A stretch of DNA of 6,292 bases from Candidatus Hydrothermota bacterium (GCA_003644895.1 QNDO01000090.1:1-6292), one strand, 5' to 3'; counted from the first letter of the stretch, positions 1-6,047 are shown. Notes: a model not told the origin generated them from the letters alone. Numbers and translations: made by a program.

Positions 1-362
1 GAATAATTAAATTCGGAACCGTAGGATTCTCAGGGGTTATTGTGAATCTGGGTTCACTGTACACTCTAGTGCAATTTTTCCATATTTCACCTAAAATTGC
101 CGGAGCAATTTCCATAGAGTTATCCATTCTAAATAATTATCTATGGCACTCTCGTTGGACATTCAAAGACAGAGGGGAAAAGGGGGTCATAGGGCTTATT
201 AAATATAATATTGCCACAATTATAACTTCACAGGCAGGTAATTACATAGTCTATCTCCTTCTTTTAAAGACAGGGCTGCATTACATCCTGGCAGAAATCC
301 TAGGTATTGGGGCAGGAGCAATTTTTAATTATCTTTTTGCAAATTTTTGGGTATTTAGATGA
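1..362 (+). CDS. GtrA-family membrane protein, 5'-truncated by the window edge
   Basis: The reading frame is open from base 3 to the TGA at 360-362, giving about 119 residues with no start visible. A GTG at 42 could be read as a start, but the residues before it (IIKFGTVGFSGVIVN) are the typical opening helix of GtrA proteins, so the gene begins upstream. Family hallmarks are the aromatic/Asn motif NNYLWHSRWTF after the second hydrophobic segment and the closing FNYLFANFWVFR; about four membrane helices are expected. GtrA proteins are thought to help move or present polyprenyl-phosphate-linked sugars across the cytoplasmic membrane. The domain is often fused to, or next to, a DPM1-like GT2 polyprenyl-phosphate sugar synthase, so the missing N-terminal side may be such a domain (inference). 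Its stop overlaps the next gene's start as ATGA (359-362), so the two are probably translationally coupled and act in one envelope glycosylation step. Confidence 0.88.
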   Translation, partial: IIKFGTVGFSGVIVNLGSLYTLVQFFHISPKIAGAISIELSILNNYLWHSRWTFKDRGEKGVIGLIKYNIATIITSQAGNYIVYLLLLKTGLHYILAEILGIGAGAIFNYLFANFWVFR

Positions 363-1657
363 AAAAAATTATCCTCATACTCACACTAGTTAGTTTTTTC
401 AGGGTATTTTTCGCCACTCATACAGAGTTGACTGAAGATGAGGCTTATTACTGGGTCTGGGCTCAAAATCCGGATTTAAGTTATTTTGACCACCCACCTC
501 TCATAGCATATTCCATTCTTATATCTACCAAAATTTTCGGAAACAATGAGCTAGGAGTCAGATTCCCTGCAATTCTCTACTCATTTCTTGCAGGAATTCT
601 TATATTTTTGATATCCGGAAAAGAAATTTATTCTGTACTCCTCGCGCTCTCCTTTCTCATACTGGATGTGGGAGGAGTCATCACGAATCCAGATACTCCC
701 CTCGTGCTATTCAGCCTGCTATTCTTCTTTTTAATGCAAAATGAAAAATTCCTCTTGGCAGGGATAGCCCTCGGACTTGCTCTTCTTTCCAAGTATCAAG
801 CTATCCTTTTGCTTCCTTTATATATTTTTTACCTGAGAAAAAACCTGAAAAATCTCCGATTTTATCTCTCTCCATTGATAGCCCTTTTCATATTTATCCC
901 TGTTATCTTCTGGAACTTCGAACACCAATTTACTTCCTTTAAATTTCAACTCCATCATGGATATGCGGGCAGCTTTAACTTATCATATCCACTCAAATAC
1001 ATCCTGGACACCATTCTTGTTTTGACCCCGCCATTATCTCTGGTTGTGGTATATTTTGCCATTAAGAAGACAATTAAATTGAACAATAAACTTCTCCTCT
1101 TTATGGTCTGGTTTCCATGGATCTTCTTTTTTATATCGAGCTTTAAGGGGAGACCGGAAGCCAACTGGCCGTGTATCTCCTATGCTTTCCTGCCAGTTCT
1201 TATTTCCGGGGACTACAAAAAAGTTAACAATAAATTGAGAGATTTCCTCCTTATATTATCATATATTTTAATCTCTCTGATACATCTTCACGCCATAAAA
1301 CCATTTATACCTCTTAAAAAAGACCCTGCAGATCGATTGCACGGATGGAGATCTTTTGCAGAGGAAGTTAAACATTACGCCGACTCCTTTGAGTTTGACC
1401 TCATTACCACCAATACCTACCAACTGGCCTCAGAATTACAGTTTTATCTCCCTGGACACCCATATGTACACGCTTTAAACTTAGGAAGAAGAGAAAATCA
1501 ATACACCCTCTGGAATCACAGAGTCAAACCCATTCGGCAGTTTCTGTACGTAGGTAATATAAACAAACTTTTCTTAAAAGAATTCAACACAATTACCCTT
1601 ATCGGGAATGTTCACAGAGGCAAAAAAATAATTCCTTTATATTTACTATCTAAATAA
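359..1657 (+). CDS. GT39 / ArnT-like membrane glycosyltransferase (PMT_2 type)
   Basis: This 432-residue polytopic protein should transfer a sugar from a polyprenyl-phosphate carrier to an acceptor on the outer face of the cytoplasmic membrane. After a first membrane helix (about 3-19) comes the acidic first loop TEDEAYYW (25-32), whose Asp/Glu pair is the expected catalytic site, followed by SYFDHPPL (41-48), a signature of this family. Further family features are NPDTP (110-114), LSKYQAI (143-149), GRPEANWP (264-271) and a soluble C-terminal part with SELQFYLPGHP (358-368). Length and motif order agree with a complete protein. The ATG overlaps the GtrA stop (ATGA) and has no good Shine-Dalgarno, which suggests coupled translation. 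The donor (for example mannose, glucose or an aminosugar) and the acceptor (protein, lipid or polysaccharide) cannot be read from the sequence. Confidence 0.9.
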   Translation: MKKIILILTLVSFFRVFFATHTELTEDEAYYWVWAQNPDLSYFDHPPLIAYSILISTKIFGNNELGVRFPAILYSFLAGILIFLISGKEIYSVLLALSFLILDVGGVITNPDTPLVLFSLLFFFLMQNEKFLLAGIALGLALLSKYQAILLLPLYIFYLRKNLKNLRFYLSPLIALFIFIPVIFWNFEHQFTSFKFQLHHGYAGSFNLSYPLKYILDTILVLTPPLSLVVVYFAIKKTIKLNNKLLLFMVWFPWIFFFISSFKGRPEANWPCISYAFLPVLISGDYKKVNNKLRDFLLILSYILISLIHLHAIKPFIPLKKDPADRLHGWRSFAEEVKHYADSFEFDLITTNTYQLASELQFYLPGHPYVHALNLGRRENQYTLWNHRVKPIRQFLYVGNINKLFLKEFNTITLIGNVHRGKKIIPLYLLSK

Positions 1658-1658
1658 A

Positions 1659-1686
1659 AAAGCGGGGGGGGTAAATCCCCCCGTTT
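1659..1686. terminator. Shared hairpin terminator between convergent genes
   Basis: The arms 1663-1669 (CGGGGGG) and 1677-1683 (CCCCCCG) form a 7-bp GC stem with a 7-base loop, extended by about three A-T/G-T pairs. It lies in the 34-base gap between the convergent GT39 and hsp20 stop codons. Read on the - strand the stem is followed by TTTTTT, a good intrinsic terminator for hsp20. On the + strand only TTTAAAA follows, so termination of the GT39 transcript may be weaker. Confidence 0.8.
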
Positions 1687-1691
1687 AAAAG

Positions 1692-2141
1692 CTACTTAAC
1701 TTCTATCTCTATCTCCTTAGGTTTTGCCTTTTCGGATTTTGGAATGGTTATTGTAAGGATACCATCTTTATAAGTAGCTTTAGCATGTTCTGGTTTCACC
1801 TCGCTGGGGAAACTTATGGTCCTCTGGAATTTACCGTAGGATATTTCTACGCGGTGATAGGTCTTACCTTTTTCTTCTTTTTCCATCTTTCTCTCGCCGG
1901 AGATTGTGAGGCTGTCCTCGGTGAGAGAAATCTTGATATCCTCCTTCTTCATGCCTGGAAGCTCAGCCTTCACAATGTATTCATTCTCTGTCTCTTCAAT
2001 ATCTATCGCAGGTACCCAATAGCCTTCCCTCTCAATCAGATGAGGGGTCCTGCCGAAGAAAGAATCGAAAACTTTTTCAATCTCATCTCTTAAACTTGCC
2101 AGTTCTTTGAAAGGATCCCATCTGCTCAGTTCTCTTGTCAT
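1692..2141 (-). CDS. hsp20: Hsp20 / alpha-crystallin small heat-shock protein
   Basis: This 149-residue ATP-independent holdase chaperone would bind unfolding proteins in the cytoplasm as large oligomers. The N-terminal arm (1-40, with RWDPFKELASLRDEIEKVF) is typical of bacterial class A Hsp20s. The alpha-crystallin domain covers about 41-135, with the ELPGMKKEDIKISL strand region (60-73) and the conserved motif ATYKDGILTITIPK (122-135). The C-terminal tail EIEIEV (143-148) carries the I-x-I anchor used for oligomer assembly. The length is normal and nothing is missing. The ATG at 2139-2141 is fixed by a near-perfect Shine-Dalgarno, AAGGAGGTGA (2146-2155), with GGAGG seven bases from the start. 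The gene follows the DUF2007 gene by 80 bases. It may be co-transcribed with it or use its own promoter in the AT-rich gap; no CIRCE (HrcA) inverted repeat is seen. Confidence 0.96.
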   Translation of the reverse strand: MTRELSRWDPFKELASLRDEIEKVFDSFFGRTPHLIEREGYWVPAIDIEETENEYIVKAELPGMKKEDIKISLTEDSLTISGERKMEKEEKGKTYHRVEISYGKFQRTISFPSEVKPEHAKATYKDGILTITIPKSEKAKPKEIEIEVK

Positions 2142-2194
2142 ACTCTCACCTCCTTTTTAGAGTTTTTTATATCAGGTTTTATATATTAGTATTT

Positions 2195-2225
2195 ATTAAA
2201 TAAGTAGATATTAGTGAATTGTCAA
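2195..2225 (-). promoter_or_regulatory. Possible promoter of hsp20
   Basis: On the - strand a perfect -35 hexamer TTGACA lies at 2225-2220 and overlaps the TGA stop of the DUF2007 gene. A TTTAAT at 2200-2195 is the best -10-like hexamer but lies 19 bases away, longer than the usual 17. The leader would be about 45-50 bases. The whole gap is very AT-rich, so the -10 is weakly supported. Confidence 0.3.
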
Positions 2226-2434
2226 CCCTCATCTTCTTTCAATTCTTCCAGTGCCTGTTCTTTAAGGTCTTCGGGAACAAGAATCTCTACTTTACCTAGT
2301 CCATCAACTGTTAAACCGTACACTTTCCCGATGGCTTCGTACTTCAGTAGTGCCGGAATCCCTACCGACTCCAGTCTACCTTTGACAATTTGAGCTTCCA
2401 TCCAGCCTCCTGTAAAAACTACAACGTATTTCAT
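2222..2434 (-). CDS. DUF2007-family small protein
   Basis: This 70-residue cytoplasmic protein matches the DUF2007 (putative signal-transducing) pattern: a first strand MKYVVVFTG, a helix ending in the typical AQIVKGRLESVGIPALL (14-30), a central hairpin around GKVEILVP (47-54), and a C-terminal helix with PEDLKEQALEELKED. The fold is a small ferredoxin-like alpha/beta domain and the biochemical role of the family is not established. Its ATG overlaps the stop of the DUF72 gene as ATGA (2431-2434). An AAGGAGG Shine-Dalgarno lies inside the DUF72 coding end (GGAGG at 2439-2443), so coupled expression is very likely. The acidic last residues (ELKEDEG) are followed directly by the stop. The family call rests on pattern recognition of a short sequence. 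Confidence 0.78.
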   Translation of the reverse strand: MKYVVVFTGGWMEAQIVKGRLESVGIPALLKYEAIGKVYGLTVDGLGKVEILVPEDLKEQALEELKEDEG

Positions 2435-3126
2435 GCTGCCTCCTTCAACAGAGATAACATTGTACGAGCATTCTTCAGCATGGCATGGTCATTATTAAAG
2501 TAGACATATGCTGCCTCACACTTTACCTTAAGAATTTTTTCCACAATTTCAAGGAGTTCCTCATAGCTGTAGTCATGACTGTACCATGCATTTCTTCCAT
2601 GCACCCTCAAGTATATAGCATTAGAAGTTAAAAAGATATCCCTTGAAAATTCAGGGGCATCTATTGAAACCCAAGTCAATCCAATCTCCTTTGCCCATTT
2701 AATGTGTTCTTCGGAAAACCAACTTTCATTTCTTACCTCTAAGGCAAATCTTTTACCGAGCTCAGTGAAATTATAGAAAGCCTCTATTTTATCTCGGTGC
2801 TTGCTGGTGAATGAGGGTGGAAGCTGAAAGAGGTAAAAATCAACATATGGATCAAGAGGCTCAAATAGATGTCTGAACTTTTGCCAGGTACTTTGGGCCT
2901 TTTCATTAAATTTATATACATGAGTAATCAATCGATTTACTTTAATTGACCACCTCAGATGCCCTCCCTTTCTGGACCACCCTTTAACCTGAGATGGGAA
3001 GGGAAATCGATAAAAAGAGGCATTGAGTTCAACACTATTAAGTCTTGATTCCTTCACATACCAGTCAAAATTCCCCCCATAGTTCCAGCTGTACATCCAA
3101 CCTGATGTTCCGACATATACCCTCAT
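2431..3126 (-). CDS. DUF72 (YecE-like) family protein
   Basis: This 231-residue protein has the DUF72 signatures in order: YVGTSGW (4-10), SVELNASFYR (31-40), LFQLPPSF (99-106), ALEVRNESW (128-136), IYLRVHGR (171-178) and AYVYFNNDH (206-214). The family forms a TIM-barrel-like fold resembling sugar-phosphate isomerases, but its reaction is unknown. The length is at the short end of the family and the protein looks complete. An in-frame stop lies two codons before the ATG at 3124-3126, so no earlier start is possible. No Shine-Dalgarno lies at a usable distance; the only AGGAAGAG is about 15 bases or more away. A TATAAT box is six bases upstream instead. It is probably the first gene of a DUF72-DUF2007(-hsp20) unit. 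Confidence 0.93.
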   Translation of the reverse strand: MRVYVGTSGWMYSWNYGGNFDWYVKESRLNSVELNASFYRFPFPSQVKGWSRKGGHLRWSIKVNRLITHVYKFNEKAQSTWQKFRHLFEPLDPYVDFYLFQLPPSFTSKHRDKIEAFYNFTELGKRFALEVRNESWFSEEHIKWAKEIGLTWVSIDAPEFSRDIFLTSNAIYLRVHGRNAWYSHDYSYEELLEIVEKILKVKCEAAYVYFNNDHAMLKNARTMLSLLKEAA

Positions 3127-3132
3127 AAGTTA

Positions 3133-3138
3133 ATTATA
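3133..3138 (-). promoter_or_regulatory. TATAAT box directly before the DUF72 start (leaderless candidate)
   Basis: On the - strand the sequence reads TATAAT, then TAACTT, then the ATG. A -10 box here would place the transcription start at or within a base or two of the ATG, explaining the absent Shine-Dalgarno. The -35 region at the right spacing is only TTTTCT, a weak match, so the promoter is plausible but not certain. Confidence 0.45.
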
Positions 3139-3194
3139 CGACTCTTCCTTGCATTAGAAAAGTACAACCTGATAAGAAAAGAAAAACTAAATTA

Positions 3195-3473
3195 TCATCC
3201 TCCTGTCACTGAAAAGATAAATCTAAAAATTTCCATAAGAAAGGAAAAAAATTTAAAAATAAGATTAAGATGTGACAGGATTGAAAAAGAACAGGAAAGA
3301 TGTTCGAGAATATAATAAAAAGAAAAGGGAGCCTTGTGAAGGACAGTATAAAGATGTAAAGAGACTAAAATAGAAACGGGAAAAAGGAAAAATATCTTGA
3401 ATCTTTTAGTAATATTCTCTAACAGAAAACCTACCATACTCAAACCTAAATACATTATTAAACGTTTTGACAT
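3195..3473 (-). CDS. Doubtful small hydrophobic ORF in the 371-base AT-rich gap
   Basis: A 92-codon frame starts 24 bases after the propeller-like gene's stop. The product would be hydrophobic, with possible membrane stretches LIMYLGLSMVGFLL (5-18) and FFLFPVSILVSLHLYTVL (28-45) and a Phe-rich C-terminal half. Against it: no Shine-Dalgarno, no family resemblance that I recognise, and a + strand so rich in A and G that any - strand frame would be full of Phe, Leu, Ser and Ile codons. In favour: it is the only long frame in the gap, is collinear with the cassette, and a TATAAT lies nine bases before the ATG. If real, it would be a small membrane protein downstream of the peptide cassette. Apart from the TATAAT before the DUF72 gene, I see nothing else convincing in 3127-3497. 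Confidence 0.25.
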   Translation of the reverse strand: MSKRLIMYLGLSMVGFLLENITKRFKIFFLFPVSILVSLHLYTVLHKAPFSFYYILEHLSCSFSILSHLNLIFKFFSFLMEIFRFIFSVTGG

Positions 3474-3497
3474 GTTGAATCTATTATAAATTTAAAA

Positions 3498-4589
3498 TTA
3501 ATGTTTTATTAAATATACCTCTCTCCCTCCTGAAACAACTACAAAAGAATCAAATCTGCAGATCTGACTTACTACAGTTTGCTGGAGAAGATGTGTGGAA
3601 GTAATGCTGGAAATAATTTTCTCTAGAAAGGAGACCTTCTTCTTACTGAAAGCAAGCGCTAGGCTATCCACAACATCGCCATCTCCTAAGCGGATCCAGT
3701 ACACTTTACATCCTGAACCTAATATGAGAGTATCCCTGTATACACAAGAAGAGAACGGTGGATAAATTTTTAGTTTATAAGCAGTTACAACCTTGAAATC
3801 CCTGTCAAGAATCACAATGCCTGCATTTGTGGAATCGAAGGGATTATATTTGAAGAACAAAAAATAATCGCAGTATTTTTTTATCAGGTTAACGCCTGAT
3901 TCTTGAATCCTCTTTATCAGTCTGCAATCATTTAAGTTGAAAACCAAGCACGAATCCTGAGTAATTAAAAATACAAAACTATCAATAGATACGGGCATGT
4001 AAGCAATACCCTGAAGAGGCAAAAAGCAAACATTCTGGCTCATTCTATCTAGTATAGAGACACCAGAATCGAAGGTCTTAATTAGAAACCTCTCATTCAT
4101 GGTAATAAAATTTGCACTGTCTTCGAGTATTAAGGAGTCCTCGACCTGAAAACTGCTTAACGGAATCCTGTATAGCCGTTTTTTATTGCTCCACATCCAT
4201 ACGCTATTTTCAAGAAAATACGGTGTGAAGTTTTGATAGTCATACATGATTTTACGAACCTTCCTGACATTCAGGGTGATACCGGGAGCATCTCCCAGTT
4301 TCAACTCCCTCATATCTGCACAGGTTATAAATTTCCCCACTGCGTATCTCTTAAAACTGGTATAATAGAAATCTTTACCAAAGGAATAAACAGCATCTAT
4401 ATCCTTCTCCAGCCTGCATCTTCTAACAATCTTACCAGCTGTATCTATTATCACCGTTTCATCTTGTGTGAAGACATAGAGGCTATCGAGTTTTACATGC
4501 ATAGCCACCACTGGTTTACTTAATATGATATGATTTACTACATCGAAGGAAATGAAGAAGTATAAAGCTAACATCATTTGAATAAACAT
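3498..4589 (-). CDS. Unrecognised, probably exported repeat (beta-propeller-like) protein of the peptide cassette
   Basis: I do not recognise a named family. The 363-residue protein opens with a hydrophobic segment (MMLALYFFISF, 5-15) with no Lys or Arg before it, which could be a weak signal peptide or membrane anchor. The rest alternates short beta-strand blocks with Asp/Gly turns, as in LYVFTQDETVIIDTAGKIV (37-54), GVSILDR (176-182), DSCLVFNLNDCRLIKRI (212-228), GIVILDRDFKVVTAY (257-271), CKVYWIRLGDGDVVDS (294-309) and VVVSGGREVYLI (350-361). This repeating 'read-out, value, turn' pattern suggests a six- to eight-bladed beta-propeller (inference). Nine cysteines are scattered through it. 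The start overlaps the radical SAM gene by 16 bases and has its own GAGGAGG Shine-Dalgarno (GGAGG at 4597-4601) inside that gene, so it belongs to the same operon. A role in binding, exporting or displaying the modified peptide is possible but unproven. Confidence 0.8.
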   Translation of the reverse strand: MFIQMMLALYFFISFDVVNHIILSKPVVAMHVKLDSLYVFTQDETVIIDTAGKIVRRCRLEKDIDAVYSFGKDFYYTSFKRYAVGKFITCADMRELKLGDAPGITLNVRKVRKIMYDYQNFTPYFLENSVWMWSNKKRLYRIPLSSFQVEDSLILEDSANFITMNERFLIKTFDSGVSILDRMSQNVCFLPLQGIAYMPVSIDSFVFLITQDSCLVFNLNDCRLIKRIQESGVNLIKKYCDYFLFFKYNPFDSTNAGIVILDRDFKVVTAYKLKIYPPFSSCVYRDTLILGSGCKVYWIRLGDGDVVDSLALAFSKKKVSFLEKIISSITSTHLLQQTVVSQICRFDSFVVVSGGREVYLIKH

Positions 4590-5875
4590 TCTAAAACCTC
4601 CTCATTTGCTTTATACCAATTACATTTAACTCTTTTACTCTTGGCCATTTGTAAGCCTCTTACTATACATCCCTTGCAGAAAATCAGATTTTCACAATCA
4701 CTACATATCCCGGGCCCAGGAGCCTCAAGACTTCTATACAAAAAAATTTTCTTATTTTGAAAAATAGAAAGAGGTGATTGTTTCTTAATATCACCTAGAA
4801 CAAAATCCTTACTCGGTTTTAGAAAAGGGCATGCTCTCACTTTACCATCAGGGGAAAGCGTTACACTCCTCCATCCCAAACCACAGTTTCCAAAATAGTC
4901 TATAGATTCTAATTTATCTCCTTCCAGAACCGCAACAAAGTCTTTATATTTCTTGCTAAGTTCCTCCGTTCTCTCAATAAATTTAGCTGAAGTTACAATA
5001 GACACTGTATCAAATTTTTTTCCTTTACCAAAAGGTAGCACAGGTCCCCACACAAAACTTTTTGCCCCTGCTTCCTTGGCCAGTATAAGTGTGGATTCAA
5101 TCCGCTCAATGTTATGTTCATAAACACTCATGGTGACTCTCACAAATATATTTTCTTCAGCCAGTATGCGAATCGTTGCCACTGTTTTTTGAAATGCATC
5201 ACTCCGACCTCTGAATTTATTATGTTCATCAGGATCTGAGGAATCCAGACTTATATTTACCAGCACTTTATCTTTATAATCTTTTATGATTTTGAGAATC
5301 TCTGATTTGAAACTGTATCCATTGGTGAGAATACCTACTTTATGGAAATTCTGGAGGCAATAGGAAAGGATTTTGACAAAATCATTTTTAATTAACGGTT
5401 CACCACCAGTAAATTCTACATACCGCACGCCTAATTCTTTCATCATCCTTAGTTTTTCAACCCATTTTTTAGGTCCGAGCTCAACATTATTTCTATAATA
5501 TCTTGCGTAACAGTGAGAACAGGAGAGGTTACATCTATATGTTAACTCCACCATAACATGCGTAGGTATATAGTGATTTCTATCTCCAGAAACTTTGAGA
5601 TGCACTTTGACCGGTCTTTCGGAAAAGACAATGTCTCCATACGAAGCAGCCTTCTCAATAAACTTTAAAAAATCCTCTAGGTCTTCCTGATCTTTGACAA
5701 AATATAGACTCTTCACAATCTCATTGAGTGTTTTAGTTCCGTCAATGCTCATAAAGAAATCAGCTGCCTCTTTATTTATCACACCCGTGCCAATACCCTT
5801 TTTGTAAACTTCTGCCCCATCAGGGGTAAGATGTAATTCCATATTTTCATTTGGGATAACAAATTTGTTTAGCAT
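4574..5875 (-). CDS. Radical SAM/SPASM peptide maturase with N-terminal PqqD-like domain
   Basis: This 433-residue cytoplasmic enzyme most likely modifies the adjacent Cys-rich peptide. Residues about 1-87 resemble a PqqD-like RiPP recognition element. The radical SAM core holds CNLSCSHC (115-122), the CxxxCxxC ligands of the SAM-binding 4Fe-4S cluster, and TGGEP (156-160). The C-terminal SPASM domain has seven ordered cysteines at 331, 349, 391, 394, 400, 403 and 418, enough for two auxiliary clusters: a Cx12Gx4C block, then Cx2Cx5Cx2C, then a lone Cys. An extra Cys lies at 430. Family members form thioether, C-C or other crosslinks; which applies here cannot be read. The frame extends upstream to an ATG at 5917, but that start lies inside the hairpin, whereas the ATG at 5873-5875 has GGAGG (5882-5886) six bases before it and begins the PqqD-like domain. 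The gene follows the peptide gene by 49 bases and overlaps the next gene by 16. Confidence 0.93.
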   Translation of the reverse strand: MLNKFVIPNENMELHLTPDGAEVYKKGIGTGVINKEAADFFMSIDGTKTLNEIVKSLYFVKDQEDLEDFLKFIEKAASYGDIVFSERPVKVHLKVSGDRNHYIPTHVMVELTYRCNLSCSHCYARYYRNNVELGPKKWVEKLRMMKELGVRYVEFTGGEPLIKNDFVKILSYCLQNFHKVGILTNGYSFKSEILKIIKDYKDKVLVNISLDSSDPDEHNKFRGRSDAFQKTVATIRILAEENIFVRVTMSVYEHNIERIESTLILAKEAGAKSFVWGPVLPFGKGKKFDTVSIVTSAKFIERTEELSKKYKDFVAVLEGDKLESIDYFGNCGLGWRSVTLSPDGKVRACPFLKPSKDFVLGDIKKQSPLSIFQNKKIFLYRSLEAPGPGICSDCENLIFCKGCIVRGLQMAKSKRVKCNWYKANEEVLECLFK

Positions 5876-5897
5876 ACAAGACCTCCATTTGATTTGA

Positions 5898-5919
5898 GGG
5901 TGGGGGGATACCCCCACCC
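5898..5919 (-). terminator. Attenuator-type hairpin between peptide and maturase genes
   Basis: On the - strand GGGTGGGGG and CCCCCACCC form a perfect 9-bp stem with loop TATC, five bases after the peptide stop codon and eleven before the maturase Shine-Dalgarno. No U-tract follows (TCAAATC), so it is unlikely to be a full terminator. Partial attenuation, or protection of the upstream message end so that peptide exceeds enzyme, fits better. The G-rich arm could also form a two-layer G-quadruplex. Confidence 0.75.
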
Positions 5920-5924
5920 ACCTC

Positions 5925-6047
5925 TTATCTCAGAGATATTAAAGCGGCCAGGACAATAAGATTTATATAGACATTACTCTGGCCGCAACCGGTACATACC
6001 AGGCAGCCCGGGCAGGCAGGATGCGCTGTGGCAAGATATGCAGCCAT
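5925..6047 (-). CDS. Putative RiPP precursor: 40-residue Cys-rich peptide
   Basis: A 40-codon gene lies directly before the radical SAM maturase. The N-terminal part is MAAYLATAHPA (1-11), then CPGCLVCTGC (12-21) with Cys at 12, 15, 18 and 21, exactly every third residue, then GQSNVYIN (22-29) and a hydrophobic tail LIVLAALISLR (30-40). The start is fixed by a strong AAAAAGGAGG Shine-Dalgarno (GGAGG at 6055-6059) seven bases from the ATG. That strong site, the downstream hairpin and the PqqD-like domain in the next gene are the usual context of a precursor peptide. The likely core is the Cys block, possibly converted to thioether-bridged form. Oddities are the very short leader (11 residues) and the long non-Cys tail, which might be the recognition part or a membrane-active segment. 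The alternative is a small metal-binding (Fe-S or Zn) peptide. I do not recognise the family. Confidence 0.82.
   Translation of the reverse strand: MAAYLATAHPACPGCLVCTGCGQSNVYINLIVLAALISLR

Noticed and set aside
955..1164. 69-codon frame on the - strand inside the glycosyltransferase gene
   Set aside because: It lies wholly within a well-supported gene on the other strand and resembles no protein I know.
1785..2093. 102-codon frame on the + strand opposite hsp20
   Set aside because: It is antisense to a clear Hsp20 coding sequence; its composition simply mirrors the conserved gene.
2142..2221. CIRCE (HrcA) operator before hsp20
   Set aside because: Neither TTAGCACTC nor its inverted partner is present.
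3267..3357. Three copies of AAGATGT in the gap, as a repeat array or CRISPR remnant
   Set aside because: Spacings are irregular (30 and 54 bases), the unit is only seven bases, and the region is purine-biased.
3300..3359. 19-codon frame on the + strand beginning MFENIIKRKG in the AT-rich gap
   Set aside because: The AGGAAAG abuts the ATG, too close to serve as a ribosome site, and so short a frame is expected by chance.
4233..4523. 96-codon frame on the + strand opposite the propeller-like gene
   Set aside because: Antisense to the cassette gene, no ribosome site, no recognisable domain.
4578..4760. 60-codon frame on the + strand opposite the maturase end
   Set aside because: It is antisense to the conserved SPASM cysteine region, so it is a shadow.
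5876..5917. Upstream ATG at 5917 as the maturase start, adding 14 residues
   Set aside because: It has no Shine-Dalgarno and sits inside the 9-bp hairpin; the ATG at 5875 has GGAGG at ideal spacing.
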